Source of the DNA: Malonomonas rubra DSM 5091
Lineage (GTDB): Bacteria > Desulfobacterota > Desulfuromonadia > Desulfuromonadales > Geopsychrobacteraceae
DNA length: 64,000 nt
Reading direction: 5' to 3'
Assembly (NCBI RefSeq): GCF_900142125.1
Contig: NZ_FQZT01000013.1
Coordinates: forward strand, 1-64,000
Part shown: one piece after another, positions 36,118 through 44,022 of the stretch
Layout of the letters: the number at the start of each line of letters is the position of its first letter
Numbering within the stretch: position 1 is the first letter of the stretch
Notes under the pieces: model-generated
The model's database searches: none
The model's input: only the letters and a program-made list of their open reading frames with translations
What the model was told of the DNA's origin: nothing
Position numbers and translations under genes: made by a program

Positions 36118-36121
36118 CGAT

Positions 36122-37183
36122 CTAATTCTCCTGCAGGGCGACTTTTGCCCCGTCAATCAAAAGCTGCTGCCCTTTGACAATCAGTCTCTGGCCGGGCTCC
36201 AACCCGGACCGAATGACGATCCGCTGATCAACCGAGCTACCAGTTTCCACGTTTTGTCGCTTGGCAATACCGTTCTCCTCAACAAAAACCAGTTTTTCTC
36301 CATCACGATCAAGCACGGCAAAAAGTGGTGCCGAGACAACCTGCGACAACTGCTGACGAACAAATCGCGCCCGCACGATCATCCCCGGTCGTAATTCGCC
36401 CTTTTTATTGTCGATGGAAATTTTCGTCCGATAAGTCCGGGTCGTGGCATCGGCAGAAAAAGCGATGTGTTCGATACGCCCGGTGAGGGTCTGTGCCTGC
36501 CGGTTATTAATAATGGCCGGGATAACCTCGACCTGCTGATCAACCTGCAGAAAAGGAACATCCTTTTCAGGCACGTCGGCAATCGCTTTTAGCTTGTCCA
36601 CCTGCACCAGGCGCAGCAGTGGCTTGCCCGGGTCGACGTATTCGCCACGATCGACATAGTGCAGATCGACAACACCACTGACCGGCGCTTTCGGGTAACA
36701 TTTAGCCAGCTGCAAACGGGTTGCTTTCAACGCCATATCAGCAGCAGTCAGAGCATTCTCCAGATCCTCAACCTCCTGCTCGCTGACCAGACCTTCCCTC
36801 GCAAGATCACGAAACCGCTTCAGCTTGCGCTGTGTTGTGGCAAAATTCTGCTCTTCCCGCTCGAGACTACTCTTCAATGTATCGGGGTCGATTTCCAACA
36901 AAGTAGCCCCGGATTTTACTCTATCCCCTTCCTGGTAATTGAATTTGCGCACTGGCCCGGCGATCTCGGCAGAGATCACCAGATCCTCCCAGGCTTCCAG
37001 TCCGGCTGGCAGGGTAAAAGTTTCTTCCAGATCCACCGGCTGCACCCGCTCGACGGATACCGAAACCACCTTTTCCGGGGATTCGATTCTGGCATCCGCA
37101 TTTTCTTCCGGGCCACCGCAACCAGGCAAAAACAGGAGCAGCAGAGAAAACAACAGGATGTATTTGAGATTACATGATTTCAC
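36122..37183 (-). CDS. RND efflux periplasmic adaptor lipoprotein
   Basis: A 353-residue membrane-fusion protein. The signal peptide ends in the lipobox LPGC (Cys22). The lipoyl half-motifs (LVISAEIAGPVRKFNYQEGD; APVSGVVDLHYVDRGEYV) flank an alpha-helical hairpin (about 110-165), followed by beta-barrel and membrane-proximal domains (GELRPGMIVRARF). It bridges the RND pump and the TolC channel encoded on either side. Start is GTG with GGAGAG upstream, and it overlaps the tolC-like gene by 14 bp. Confidence 0.93.
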   Translation of the reverse strand: MKSCNLKYILLFSLLLLFLPGCGGPEENADARIESPEKVVSVSVERVQPVDLEETFTLPAGLEAWEDLVISAEIAGPVRKFNYQEGDRVKSGATLLEIDPDTLKSSLEREEQNFATTQRKLKRFRDLAREGLVSEQEVEDLENALTAADMALKATRLQLAKCYPKAPVSGVVDLHYVDRGEYVDPGKPLLRLVQVDKLKAIADVPEKDVPFLQVDQQVEVIPAIINNRQAQTLTGRIEHIAFSADATTRTYRTKISIDNKKGELRPGMIVRARFVRQQLSQVVSAPLFAVLDRDGEKLVFVEENGIAKRQNVETGSSVDQRIVIRSGLEPGQRLIVKGQQLLIDGAKVALQEN

Positions 37184-38714
37184 GGCTGCTCTCCTCCGTT
37201 GCGGGTACCAGTGTGATACTGTGTTTTTCGAGAATAATCCCGCGGCTGTAGTCGAATTGAGCGAGGCTGATAAAGTATTGCGCCAAGGCGTTGATTCGGC
37301 CGATCCGGGCGTTGATCATATTGTCCTGAAAGGAGATGATACGAAAGCTGTCGGACAATCCTTCATCCAGCCGCCGTTGCTCTTGCTGGAGGGAGAGTTG
37401 CGCCAATTGCTCGAAACGCTCTGCCAGGCGGACCTGCTCGTATGCCCGCAGTAGGTTGACCTGTTGTTGCTTCAACTCGGTTTTCAGCAAGGCCTCCTGA
37501 TCCATCTGGCGATACCTGGCCTGTTCGTTCTGCAGCTTGGCCTGTTGTACGCGTGACTTGGCCGCCCGATTTTCCCATGGCATCGAAAACTCTAAACCGA
37601 CCGACCACTGGTAACCATCAGTGTCGGCGGCACTGGTTATCGATTGTTCCCAGGATCCGGAATAAATACTGCTGTTGCCGCTGCGCTCATTCCCGGACAG
37701 TCCGTTGATACCTGCCTGCATGTTAAGGTCGAGCTGAGGCTTGAGCTGGTTGCGGAAATAATCCTGCTGCAGCGAAGCGTTTCGTACATCATAATCTGCC
37801 AGTTGCAGGGCAATGCTTTTGTCCATAGCAGCAGCAAACAAGTCGCTGAATGCCGGCAGCTCCGGCTCCCGCAGATCGGTCGAAAAGGGATAGAGCGAAG
37901 CTGCATTGAACTTTTCCGGTAACGCATGGTTCAGCTGCCGGTTCAAGTCCTCAAAAGTCAGTTCCATCTCCTGCCGGGAAAGCGACAGGTTCAGCTCCCG
38001 GTTGGCCAGCGCGGTTTCCGCCTCCTGAACCTCGGAGACCGGGATGACCCCGGTAACGAAGCGTCGACGGTTGGCGTTGTACAGTTCCTCCGCAAGGACC
38101 ACGGCCTCGGTGCGCAGATCAACCACCTCACGACCGGCTGCAAGTTGCACCGCAAATACCTCGACCTGCAGAGCAAGAACCTGCGCCTGTAGTTGATATT
38201 GCAGTTCAGCCTGACTCATGCGGTTGCGGGCAATTTTGATATCGGTCGCATTGGCTTCGCTGCCGTAATTGCGCAGCAGCGGTTGAATCAGGCTCAGGTT
38301 CAAGCCCGTGCGATATTCCGGATCGAGTTGGCTGGTCGAATCGTTGTCATCTTCCCATTCCGAAAAGAGTGATAACGATGCCAGCAGGCCAGTACTGAAC
38401 TTTTTGCGCACACCAAGCTCGCCGTTCAGGACATCACTGTCGCTGGTCGAGTCGTAACCGGTGATAGAAACAGGGGTAGATGTTTCAACCAGGCCGAACG
38501 TTGCAAAAACTTCGCTATCGAAAACTGCGAGATTCTGAGTCAGTGCTTCAACAGTGACCTGAGTATTCAGCTGTTCCACTTGCAACCCGATATTCTGCTC
38601 AACCCCGAGAACGATCAGATCACGCAAAGTCTTCGTTTCCGTCGTCGCAGCGCCAGCCTGAAACGGCAAAAACAGGACAAGGATTGGCAGTATTTTTCGC
38701 AAAATAGGCGTCAT
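37170..38714 (-). CDS. TolC-family outer-membrane efflux protein
   Basis: The 514-residue protein has a signal peptide (about 1-22, ending AGAA) and two outer-membrane-efflux repeats with long coiled-coil helices. Markers are YRTGLNLSLIQPLLRNYG, the helix LQYQLQAQVLALQVEVF and, in the second repeat, WSVGLEFSMPWENRAAKSR. It forms the trimeric exit duct for the adjacent RND pump. The start overlaps the tetR stop (ATGA), so regulator, channel, adaptor and pump form one co-translated operon. Confidence 0.9.
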   Translation of the reverse strand: MTPILRKILPILVLFLPFQAGAATTETKTLRDLIVLGVEQNIGLQVEQLNTQVTVEALTQNLAVFDSEVFATFGLVETSTPVSITGYDSTSDSDVLNGELGVRKKFSTGLLASLSLFSEWEDDNDSTSQLDPEYRTGLNLSLIQPLLRNYGSEANATDIKIARNRMSQAELQYQLQAQVLALQVEVFAVQLAAGREVVDLRTEAVVLAEELYNANRRRFVTGVIPVSEVQEAETALANRELNLSLSRQEMELTFEDLNRQLNHALPEKFNAASLYPFSTDLREPELPAFSDLFAAAMDKSIALQLADYDVRNASLQQDYFRNQLKPQLDLNMQAGINGLSGNERSGNSSIYSGSWEQSITSAADTDGYQWSVGLEFSMPWENRAAKSRVQQAKLQNEQARYRQMDQEALLKTELKQQQVNLLRAYEQVRLAERFEQLAQLSLQQEQRRLDEGLSDSFRIISFQDNMINARIGRINALAQYFISLAQFDYSRGIILEKHSITLVPATEESSREIM

Positions 38715-39310
38715 GGCTTTATCCCATCGATAAATTGTCTGAAAAATATGCTCAGCCCATTCTCAACGTCTTCGGCAGTTTCCGAATAGCCTCCGTAAAA
38801 ACCTGCAAGAGCAGCGAAATAAAGGGAGAAAACATGTGCCGACAGATAATAATAATCCTGGCCCGTGGCGATCTCTCCCCGCTGCGCTGCAGAACGGAAG
38901 ATATTTTCAAGAAAATCAAAATAATACTTGTTATGTTCTTTCAGCGCCGGATTCGCTTCTTCAGGGAAAGAGGTTGCTCGCATGAGCTGACGCCCGAACT
39001 CCCGATCCCTGGTGACAAACCTGAACATAATCATGAAAAATTCAAGCAACTGCTCATGCAGGTCAGAAGCGCGGCTCTGCTTCGTTGCCAGCTCACTGAA
39101 AGCTCCTTCCAGCTCATCGTCGCAGTAAGTCAAAAAGATATCGACCTTCGCGGAAAAGTACGTATAAACAGTAGCTTTGCCAATTCCGGCAACAGTTGCA
39201 ATATCTTCGATGCTGGTTTTTTCAAAACCTTTATTTGAAAATAACTGCACCGCGGCATCGATAATTGCTTTTCTGGTTTCTGCTTTTTTCTGTTCCCTCA
39301 GGCCCGCCAT
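38711..39310 (-). CDS. TetR-family repressor of the RND operon
   Basis: A 199-residue TetR-type regulator. The N-terminal helix-turn-helix is typical (TSIEDIATVAGIGKATVYTYF, about residues 33-53) and the C-terminal ligand domain is helical. As first gene of the tetR-tolC-adaptor-pump operon it very likely represses that operon and releases it when a pump substrate binds. I chose the start at 39310 with GGAGGAG; an upstream in-frame ATG at 39370 would run through the promoter and operator region. Confidence 0.92.
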   Translation of the reverse strand: MAGLREQKKAETRKAIIDAAVQLFSNKGFEKTSIEDIATVAGIGKATVYTYFSAKVDIFLTYCDDELEGAFSELATKQSRASDLHEQLLEFFMIMFRFVTRDREFGRQLMRATSFPEEANPALKEHNKYYFDFLENIFRSAAQRGEIATGQDYYYLSAHVFSLYFAALAGFYGGYSETAEDVENGLSIFFRQFIDGIKP

Positions 39311-39329
39311 TTCTCCTCCAGTTAAAATC

Positions 39330-39395
39330 TCGAATGCGGTCGAGTTTAGCAGGGAATTACAGAAAATCAAGAAAAAGTCGAACAGGGTCGAGTTT
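39330..39395 (-). promoter_or_regulatory. Promoter with paired TetR operator-like repeats
   Basis: Two near-identical 18-bp direct repeats, TCGAA-N3-GGTCGAGTTT at 39330-39347 and 39378-39395, are 48 bp apart. Each contains the dyad TCGA-N6-TCGA. Between and over them lies a sigma-70-like promoter on the minus strand: TTGATT (39365-39370), 16 bp, TAAACT (39343-39348). One repeat overlaps the -10 and the other lies 7 bp upstream of the -35, a good layout for repression by the TetR protein encoded next. Confidence 0.65.
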
Positions 39396-39482
39396 CGCCA
39401 ATAAGAGCTATTTTATTTAAGGTTTGCAATCATTTGGCCGATGAAATATCATATTTAGTAACATGATGAAAAATAAGAGGAA

Positions 39483-39887
39483 ATGATGAATACTGCGACT
39501 GCTGAAGAAAATGGCACCCCGTCCGCCGATTTAAGACAAAATCTGCGCGCACCGCTGATCGTACAGAAGATTCGCATCGACTCGGACCGGCCGGTTTTTT
39601 TCGGCTACAGTAAAAACATCAGTCGCAGCGGTCTTTTCATCGCCACTACGAATCCAGCCGAACCTGGAGATCAGCTCGACCTGGAGATCCCCCTCCCCGG
39701 CTCGCTCGAAGGAACAATCCGCTGCCGCTGCGAAGTGGTCTGGCGGCGCCCCTTCGGCAATCACCTTCCCTTTGAACTTGGTATGGGAATCAGATTCATT
39801 GACCTGCCGAGCGAACTGTCAAAACAGATTGATGACTGGATTCACGAACAGCACAGACTTGAAGCAGAAAAAGAAAGCCCGACCTGA
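39483..39887 (+). CDS. PilZ-domain c-di-GMP receptor
   Basis: A 134-residue protein made almost entirely of a PilZ domain. The RxxxR c-di-GMP clamp is R18-Q-N-L-R22, and the second motif (D/N)xSxxG is NISRSG in the strand FGYSKNISRSGLFIAT. A beta-barrel continues (GDQLDLEIPLPG; GMGIRFIDLP) and ends in an acidic helix. It should bind cyclic di-GMP and alter a partner. No partner gene is adjacent, but a GGDEF protein and an MshEN protein lie elsewhere in the window. The ATG at 39486 fits the AAGAGG site about as well as 39483. Confidence 0.88.
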   Translation: MMNTATAEENGTPSADLRQNLRAPLIVQKIRIDSDRPVFFGYSKNISRSGLFIATTNPAEPGDQLDLEIPLPGSLEGTIRCRCEVVWRRPFGNHLPFELGMGIRFIDLPSELSKQIDDWIHEQHRLEAEKESPT

Positions 39888-39903
39888 TTGGCCGGGCTTT
39901 CTT
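39871..39903. terminator. Bidirectional terminator between PilZ gene and gltX
   Basis: AAGAAAGCCCG and CGGGCTTTCTT form an 11-bp stem with an 11-nt loop. It overlaps the stop codon of the PilZ gene and lies 26 bp past the gltX stop on the other strand. Both flanks can give U-rich ends. Confidence 0.75.
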
Positions 39904-39928
39904 GCATCTAGCTTTCCTGCGATTTGCT

Positions 39929-41323
39929 TTACAGCGTTGCGAGTGCCTGTTCAATTCTCGCCAATGCTCGCTCTTTCCCCAACACCTGCAACACCTCATA
40001 AATGCTCGGGCTGGCGGTTCCGCCGGTCAGGGCAACGCGCAACGGCTGGGCGACCTTGCCGAACTTCAACTCAGTCTGATCCATGATTTTGGCGAAAGCC
40101 GCTTCAAGCTGTTCTTCGTTGAACAGCTCGCAGGTGCCGAGCTCGCTCAGGATCGCTTCGAACACCGGTTTCTGCTCAGCTTTGAGAAACTTGTTTTTTG
40201 CCTTCTCTTCGTACTCAACGGTATCAACAAAGTAGAAAGCGGCGCCGTCGGCCATTTCGGCCATGGTGGATGCGCGCTCCTGCAGGCTTTTGACCGCTTC
40301 AACCAGGTCAGGACCCTGCTCGGTCGCAATTCCTTTCGCGGACAGGAAAGGTTTGAGCAGTTCGGCCAAACGAACCGGGTCTCCGGTTTTAATGTAGTGT
40401 GCATTCAGCCAGAGCAGCTTTTCCGGATTGAAAACACCGGCCGAACGACCAACGTTATCGAGGCTGAACTTCTCGATCAGGTCATCCATACTGAAGATCT
40501 CTTCATCTCCGTAAGACCAACCGAGGCGCACCAGGTAGTTGACCATCGCTTCCGGCAGGAATCCTTCTTCCTGGTAAGCCATAACAGAAGTGGCGCCATG
40601 ACGCTTGGAAAGACGCTTTTTGTCAGAACCGAGGATCATCGGAACGTGGGCAAACTCCGGCACAGCATAGCCGAGCGCTTCGTACAGCAGAATCTGGCGC
40701 GGCGTATTGTTAACGTGGTCGTCGCCACGAATCACCAGGTTGATACCCATTTCGGCATCGTCAATGACCACAACCAGGTTGTAGGTCGGAGTGCCGTCGG
40801 TGCGGGCAACGATCAAATCGTCCAGCTCTTCCAGTCGCACAGAAATTCTGCCCTTGATTCTGTCATCAAAGGCAACCTCTTCCTTGCCTTCCGGCAGTTT
40901 AAAACGAATAACATAAGGAGCATCCGGGTGATCAGTACGGTTGCGACAGGTACCATCATACTTCGGTTTGCGACCTTCTTTCATCGCCGCTTCACGCTTG
41001 GCATCCAGTTCTTCCTGGGTGCAGTAACAGCGATAAGCCTTACCCTCATCAATCAACTGCTGAACTTTTTCTTTATACAGACCAAAACGCTCCGACTGGT
41101 AAAAGGGACCTTCGTCACAGGAGAGTCCGAGCCAGTTCATCGCATCGAGAATGGCATCAACCGATTCCTGGGTCGAACGGGCAACGTCGGTATCTTCGAT
41201 CCGCAGAACATATGTCCCGCCCTGCTGTTTTGCCAGCAGGTAGTTGAACAGTGCCGTACGGGCGCCGCCAATATGCAGGTAACCGGTCGGACTGGGGGCA
41301 AAACGAACTCGCAAGTCTGACAT
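39929..41323 (-). CDS. gltX: Glutamyl-tRNA synthetase
   Basis: The 464-residue class I synthetase has its HIGH-like motif in [17 protein letters not shown] near the N-terminus and its KMSKS-like motif in [11 protein letters not shown]. It also has the discriminating-type anticodon-binding C-terminal half. It charges tRNA-Glu. The start at 41323 has a clear AAGGAG; an upstream in-frame ATG at 41347 adds eight residues and overlaps the preceding terminator. The C-terminus contains no unusual extension. Confidence 0.96.
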   Translation of the reverse strand: MSDLRVRFAPSPTGYLHIGGARTALFNYLLAKQQGGTYVLRIEDTDVARSTQESVDAILDAMNWLGLSCDEGPFYQSERFGLYKEKVQQLIDEGKAYRCYCTQEELDAKREAAMKEGRKPKYDGTCRNRTDHPDAPYVIRFKLPEGKEEVAFDDRIKGRISVRLEELDDLIVARTDGTPTYNLVVVIDDAEMGINLVIRGDDHVNNTPRQILLYEALGYAVPEFAHVPMILGSDKKRLSKRHGATSVMAYQEEGFLPEAMVNYLVRLGWSYGDEEIFSMDDLIEKFSLDNVGRSAGVFNPEKLLWLNAHYIKTGDPVRLAELLKPFLSAKGIATEQGPDLVEAVKSLQERASTMAEMADGAAFYFVDTVEYEEKAKNKFLKAEQKPVFEAILSELGTCELFNEEQLEAAFAKIMDQTELKFGKVAQPLRVALTGGTASPSIYEVLQVLGKERALARIEQALATL

Positions 41324-41348
41324 TTGAACTCCTTGTTTTCTGAACATA

Positions 41349-41374
41349 AAAAAGACCGCAACAGCGGCCTTTTA
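41349..41374 (-). terminator. Intrinsic terminator after MEMO1-family gene
   Basis: On the minus strand AAAGGCCGC pairs with GCGGTCTTT (one G-U pair, tetraloop TGTT) and ends in a T-run. It lies 30 bp past the MEMO1-family stop, and gltX starts 26 bp further on. Confidence 0.7.
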
Positions 41375-41403
41375 TACTGTTTTTATCTGGCTGAAGGCAA
41401 GTT

Positions 41404-42207
41404 TTAATCGATGCTCAGCGCGGCGTAACCGACCACCCGACTGTTGTCGCCGTTGACCTGACCTGAGTGAGCGTAGCGTACCAGCTTGCACTCGCCAGCC
41501 CCCAGTTCTTTGGCGGCAACCATCGCCACCACGGCAGGCAGAACACCGCACATGCTGATGCGATTCTCCACCACCGTTCGATATAGCGCTTGAGGGTTGA
41601 GCTCGGTCATCGCCGAGATCGCCATGAAATCAAGCTGTTCAGTCGTATCGGCATCAAGGAAATGATTCATGTCGCTGCTCGCCAGCAACAGCACATCTGC
41701 TGCGACCTGATTCAAAACTGCAGCGATATTGCAGCCAAGCTGCACAGCATCCTGATAGCTTAACGCGCGTAACGAGATCGGTAAAATCTGCAAATCAGGC
41801 TGCCGGCGCTGAAGAAACGGTAGCATCACTTCCAGAGAGTGTTCATTCTGGTGGGCACGATCATCGACTGCAAGCTGCGGAATCTGCGCGCACATCATTT
41901 CGCGGAGCGCTGCTGCAATCGGCACCTCTCCCAGAGGCGTCGCCCAGCTTTGTGCGCCGGTGACAGCAACATCCCGCCCGGCACCCTGATGATTCGGGCC
42001 GATCAGAACCACGGTGCGAGGAATTTCTGTCGCGGCAATCACCTCGCCAGCAACAGCGCCTGAGTAGATATAACCAGCATGGGGAACAATAATCGCTTTG
42101 GCAGGCTGGGGAACAATGTCGGCAGGCAGCAGGTGGTCGAGTTCGCGGTTCAGGCCACGTGCATCACCCGGATAAAAACTTCCGGCCACGGCAGGCTGAC
42201 GGATCAT
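41404..42207 (-). CDS. MEMO1-family protein (AmmeMemoRadiSam system protein B)
   Basis: A 267-residue MEMO1-like protein starting IRQPAVAGSFYPGDARGL. It has IVPHAGYIYSGAVAGEV, VVLIGPNHQGAG, NEHSLEVMLPFLQ and LLASSDMNHFLD. These conserved His, Asp and Glu residues belong to the dioxygenase-like fold (LigB superfamily). Prokaryotic members often occur with an AMMECR1 and a radical-SAM gene; neither is in this window. The function is unknown. Strong AAGGAGG site, 10 bp after the TauE-family stop, so the two share an operon. Confidence 0.9.
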   Translation of the reverse strand: MIRQPAVAGSFYPGDARGLNRELDHLLPADIVPQPAKAIIVPHAGYIYSGAVAGEVIAATEIPRTVVLIGPNHQGAGRDVAVTGAQSWATPLGEVPIAAALREMMCAQIPQLAVDDRAHQNEHSLEVMLPFLQRRQPDLQILPISLRALSYQDAVQLGCNIAAVLNQVAADVLLLASSDMNHFLDADTTEQLDFMAISAMTELNPQALYRTVVENRISMCGVLPAVVAMVAAKELGAGECKLVRYAHSGQVNGDNSRVVGYAALSID

Positions 42208-42217
42208 AGCGCCTCCT

Positions 42218-43033
42218 TTATCCGCTGAGCAGAATTTTTGCGCCGATAAATACCAGTAACAGGGCGAACACCTTGATCAGGTTTTTCTGGCTGGTGCGGC
42301 TCGCCAACTTCACACCCAGACGTGCAAACCCCATCGAAACAGGCGCGACAACGGTTGCAACTAAAACATTAACATATCCGAGCGACAACGGCGCCGTTTC
42401 CGGCAGTTGCAGACCATGAAAAACATAGCCGAGGGTTCCGGCAAAAGAAGAGACAACGATCAGCGCACTTGAATTTCCGACTGCCAGATGAATCGGCAGC
42501 TGCAGAACAATCATCATCAGCGGCACAGCGATAATTCCGCCACCGATACCAAAAAAAGCAGAAAACAATCCCCCGGCCAGACCGACCAGCGCCAGCTGTT
42601 TACTCGGTGGTTTATCATCTCTTTCAGGGGGCATGTGCGGATGATAGAACACCAGCTTGTAAGCAATGACAAATTGCAGCAGGCCAAAACCAAGCTTCAG
42701 ATGTTTTCCAGGCAGGAAAGCTGCCGCCGTTGAGCCGATGATCGCACCGACAATTCCTCCAAGCGCCAGCCAGCCGACCATATGCCAATCGACATTGCCT
42801 CTTTTGCGGTGTCCGAGCATACTGCTGAAAGCTGTCGGTATGATAATCGCCAGACTGGTGCCGAAAGCGGTATGGACAATCAGATGGTCAGGAAAACCGG
42901 CCAGGGGGAACAGCCAGAGAAAGAGCGGAACCAGGATCACGCCGCCGCCGATGCCGAGCAGACCGGCAAGAAATCCGGCAAAAGCGCCGAACCCGAGAGT
43001 CAAGGCGATGATCTGTGCTGAGAACAGTTCCAT
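42218..43033 (-). CDS. TauE/SafE-family anion exporter
   Basis: A 271-residue membrane protein with about eight helices and the two TauE repeats: GFGAFAGFLAGLLGIGGGVILVPL near the start, and GLAGGLFSAFFGIGGGIIAVPLM in the second half. Family members are proposed to export sulfite, sulfoacetate or other organosulfonates. The substrate here is unknown. The start is uncertain: ATG at 43033 has a poor ribosome-binding site, and a longer version from 43078 would run into the tRNA-Cys terminator. Confidence 0.88.
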   Translation of the reverse strand: MELFSAQIIALTLGFGAFAGFLAGLLGIGGGVILVPLFLWLFPLAGFPDHLIVHTAFGTSLAIIIPTAFSSMLGHRKRGNVDWHMVGWLALGGIVGAIIGSTAAAFLPGKHLKLGFGLLQFVIAYKLVFYHPHMPPERDDKPPSKQLALVGLAGGLFSAFFGIGGGIIAVPLMMIVLQLPIHLAVGNSSALIVVSSFAGTLGYVFHGLQLPETAPLSLGYVNVLVATVVAPVSMGFARLGVKLASRTSQKNLIKVFALLLVFIGAKILLSG

Positions 43034-43044
43034 AAGCCCGCGCG

Positions 43045-43082
43045 AAAAAAAAGAGTGCCAGCCGTTAGCGACTGGCACTCTG
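43045..43082 (-). terminator. Strong intrinsic terminator of tRNA-Cys
   Basis: On the minus strand AGAGTGCCAGTCG pairs with CGGCTGGCACTCT (one G-U pair, loop CTAA) and is followed by eight T. It starts 7 bp past the tRNA 3' end and should insulate the TauE-family gene from tRNA transcription. Confidence 0.9.
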
Positions 43083-43089
43083 GATTTTT

Positions 43090-43163
43090 TGGAGGCCCCG
43101 ACCAGATTCGAACTGGTGATAAAGGTGTTGCAGACCTCTGCCTTACCACTTGGCGACGGGGCC
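43090..43163 (-). tRNA. tRNA-Cys (anticodon GCA)
   Basis: A 74-nt cloverleaf: acceptor GGCCCCG pairs with CGGGGCC, encoded UCCA end. The anticodon stem GAGGT/ACCTT holds loop CTGCAAC (anticodon GCA). The T-loop is GTTCGAATC. Confidence 0.96.
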
Positions 43164-43189
43164 GTTCATGCCGATTTGGCGTGCGCATT

Positions 43190-43218
43190 GAAGTACCAAA
43201 TCGACCAAGGGGTGTCAA
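43190..43218 (-). promoter_or_regulatory. Probable promoter of tRNA-Cys
   Basis: A perfect -35 TTGACA (43213-43218) and a weak -10 TACTTC (43190-43195) with 17-bp spacing lie 26 bp before the tRNA. The -35 sits 7 bp past the stop of the secretin-like gene. Confidence 0.55.
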
Positions 43219-43224
43219 GAGAAA

Positions 43225-44019
43225 TTAGTCGGCTGGGTCAATTCTAATTTCCAGTCGTTTGTCCGACTCACCATCGCTACTGCGCCAGCGGATGATTGCC
43301 CGGCTGACTTTATCCCTGTGCATGAGCTGGTTGCCGAGCGGGTACCATTCTCCGAGAGGCACCTGCAAACGGGTACGAAGCTGGGCAAAGTCGATTTGTG
43401 GTGGCTGAGTACCACTCTGTTCTGCGTTGCCGATATAGGGCTCAACATCGACCAGCACCTTGTCTTCAACTATTTTTTCCGGGTAAATCCAGAAACCGGT
43501 TGCAACTTTTTTATAAGCCGTACTTGCCGCATAACCACTGTTTTCACCGCTAAACGCCGCCCACTGTTGAGTGTACGGGATATCGCGACCGACCTCGATC
43601 AGCCCCCTGCCCCCCTCAACCAGCAACAGGCTCTGCTCACTGCTTTGTTTCGAATTGCCCAGATGCGTACTGATTTTCGCTGAAGTGGTCACTCCTGCTT
43701 TAGTGTTGTAACGAACAGTTCCGGCACTCTCTTCGCCTGCAACCTGCCGGTTCTCACTCTGCCGTACTCGAATCAGCAGGTTACGCTGCACAACATCGAG
43801 TAACTCTATCAGTTTGACAGCGGCCTGCAGTGACTCTCCATCGGCAACCAGAATCAGATGCGACCCTGCAGCCTGCACCTTTTCATCATTGTCCAATATT
43901 TCTCGGACCTGGCTTTCAAGGGATGACGCGGCCCGATGCTTCACCTCGATAATTTTCACCTCGGCGAATGCGCAAAGGGGTAAAGTTGACAGCAGAATCA
44001 GCAGCAGAATTTTTTTCAC
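43225..44019 (-). CDS. Exported secretin-like (N-domain/short secretin) protein
   Basis: A 264-residue periplasmic protein with a signal peptide (about 1-19, ending AFA). Residues 20-90 look like a secretin N1-type domain (VKIIEVKHRAASSLESQV; LIELLDVVQRNLLIRVRQ). A region resembling part of the secretin homology domain follows (LLLVEGGRGLIEVGRDIPY; KVATGFWIYPEKIVEDKVLV). It is much too short to be a full gated secretin channel. GTG start with AGGAG overlapping the end of the sugar-dehydrogenase gene. What it does is unknown. Confidence 0.65.
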   Translation of the reverse strand: MKKILLLILLSTLPLCAFAEVKIIEVKHRAASSLESQVREILDNDEKVQAAGSHLILVADGESLQAAVKLIELLDVVQRNLLIRVRQSENRQVAGEESAGTVRYNTKAGVTTSAKISTHLGNSKQSSEQSLLLVEGGRGLIEVGRDIPYTQQWAAFSGENSGYAASTAYKKVATGFWIYPEKIVEDKVLVDVEPYIGNAEQSGTQPPQIDFAQLRTRLQVPLGEWYPLGNQLMHRDKVSRAIIRWRSSDGESDKRLEIRIDPAD

Positions 44020-44022
44020 AGG

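Noticed and set aside
39902-41320. 472-residue open frame on the plus strand
   Set aside because: It is the antisense shadow of gltX, with no recognisable domain.
41404-42207. Complete AmmeMemoRadiSam three-gene system
   Set aside because: Only the MEMO1-family member is present; neither the AMMECR1 nor the radical-SAM partner is nearby.
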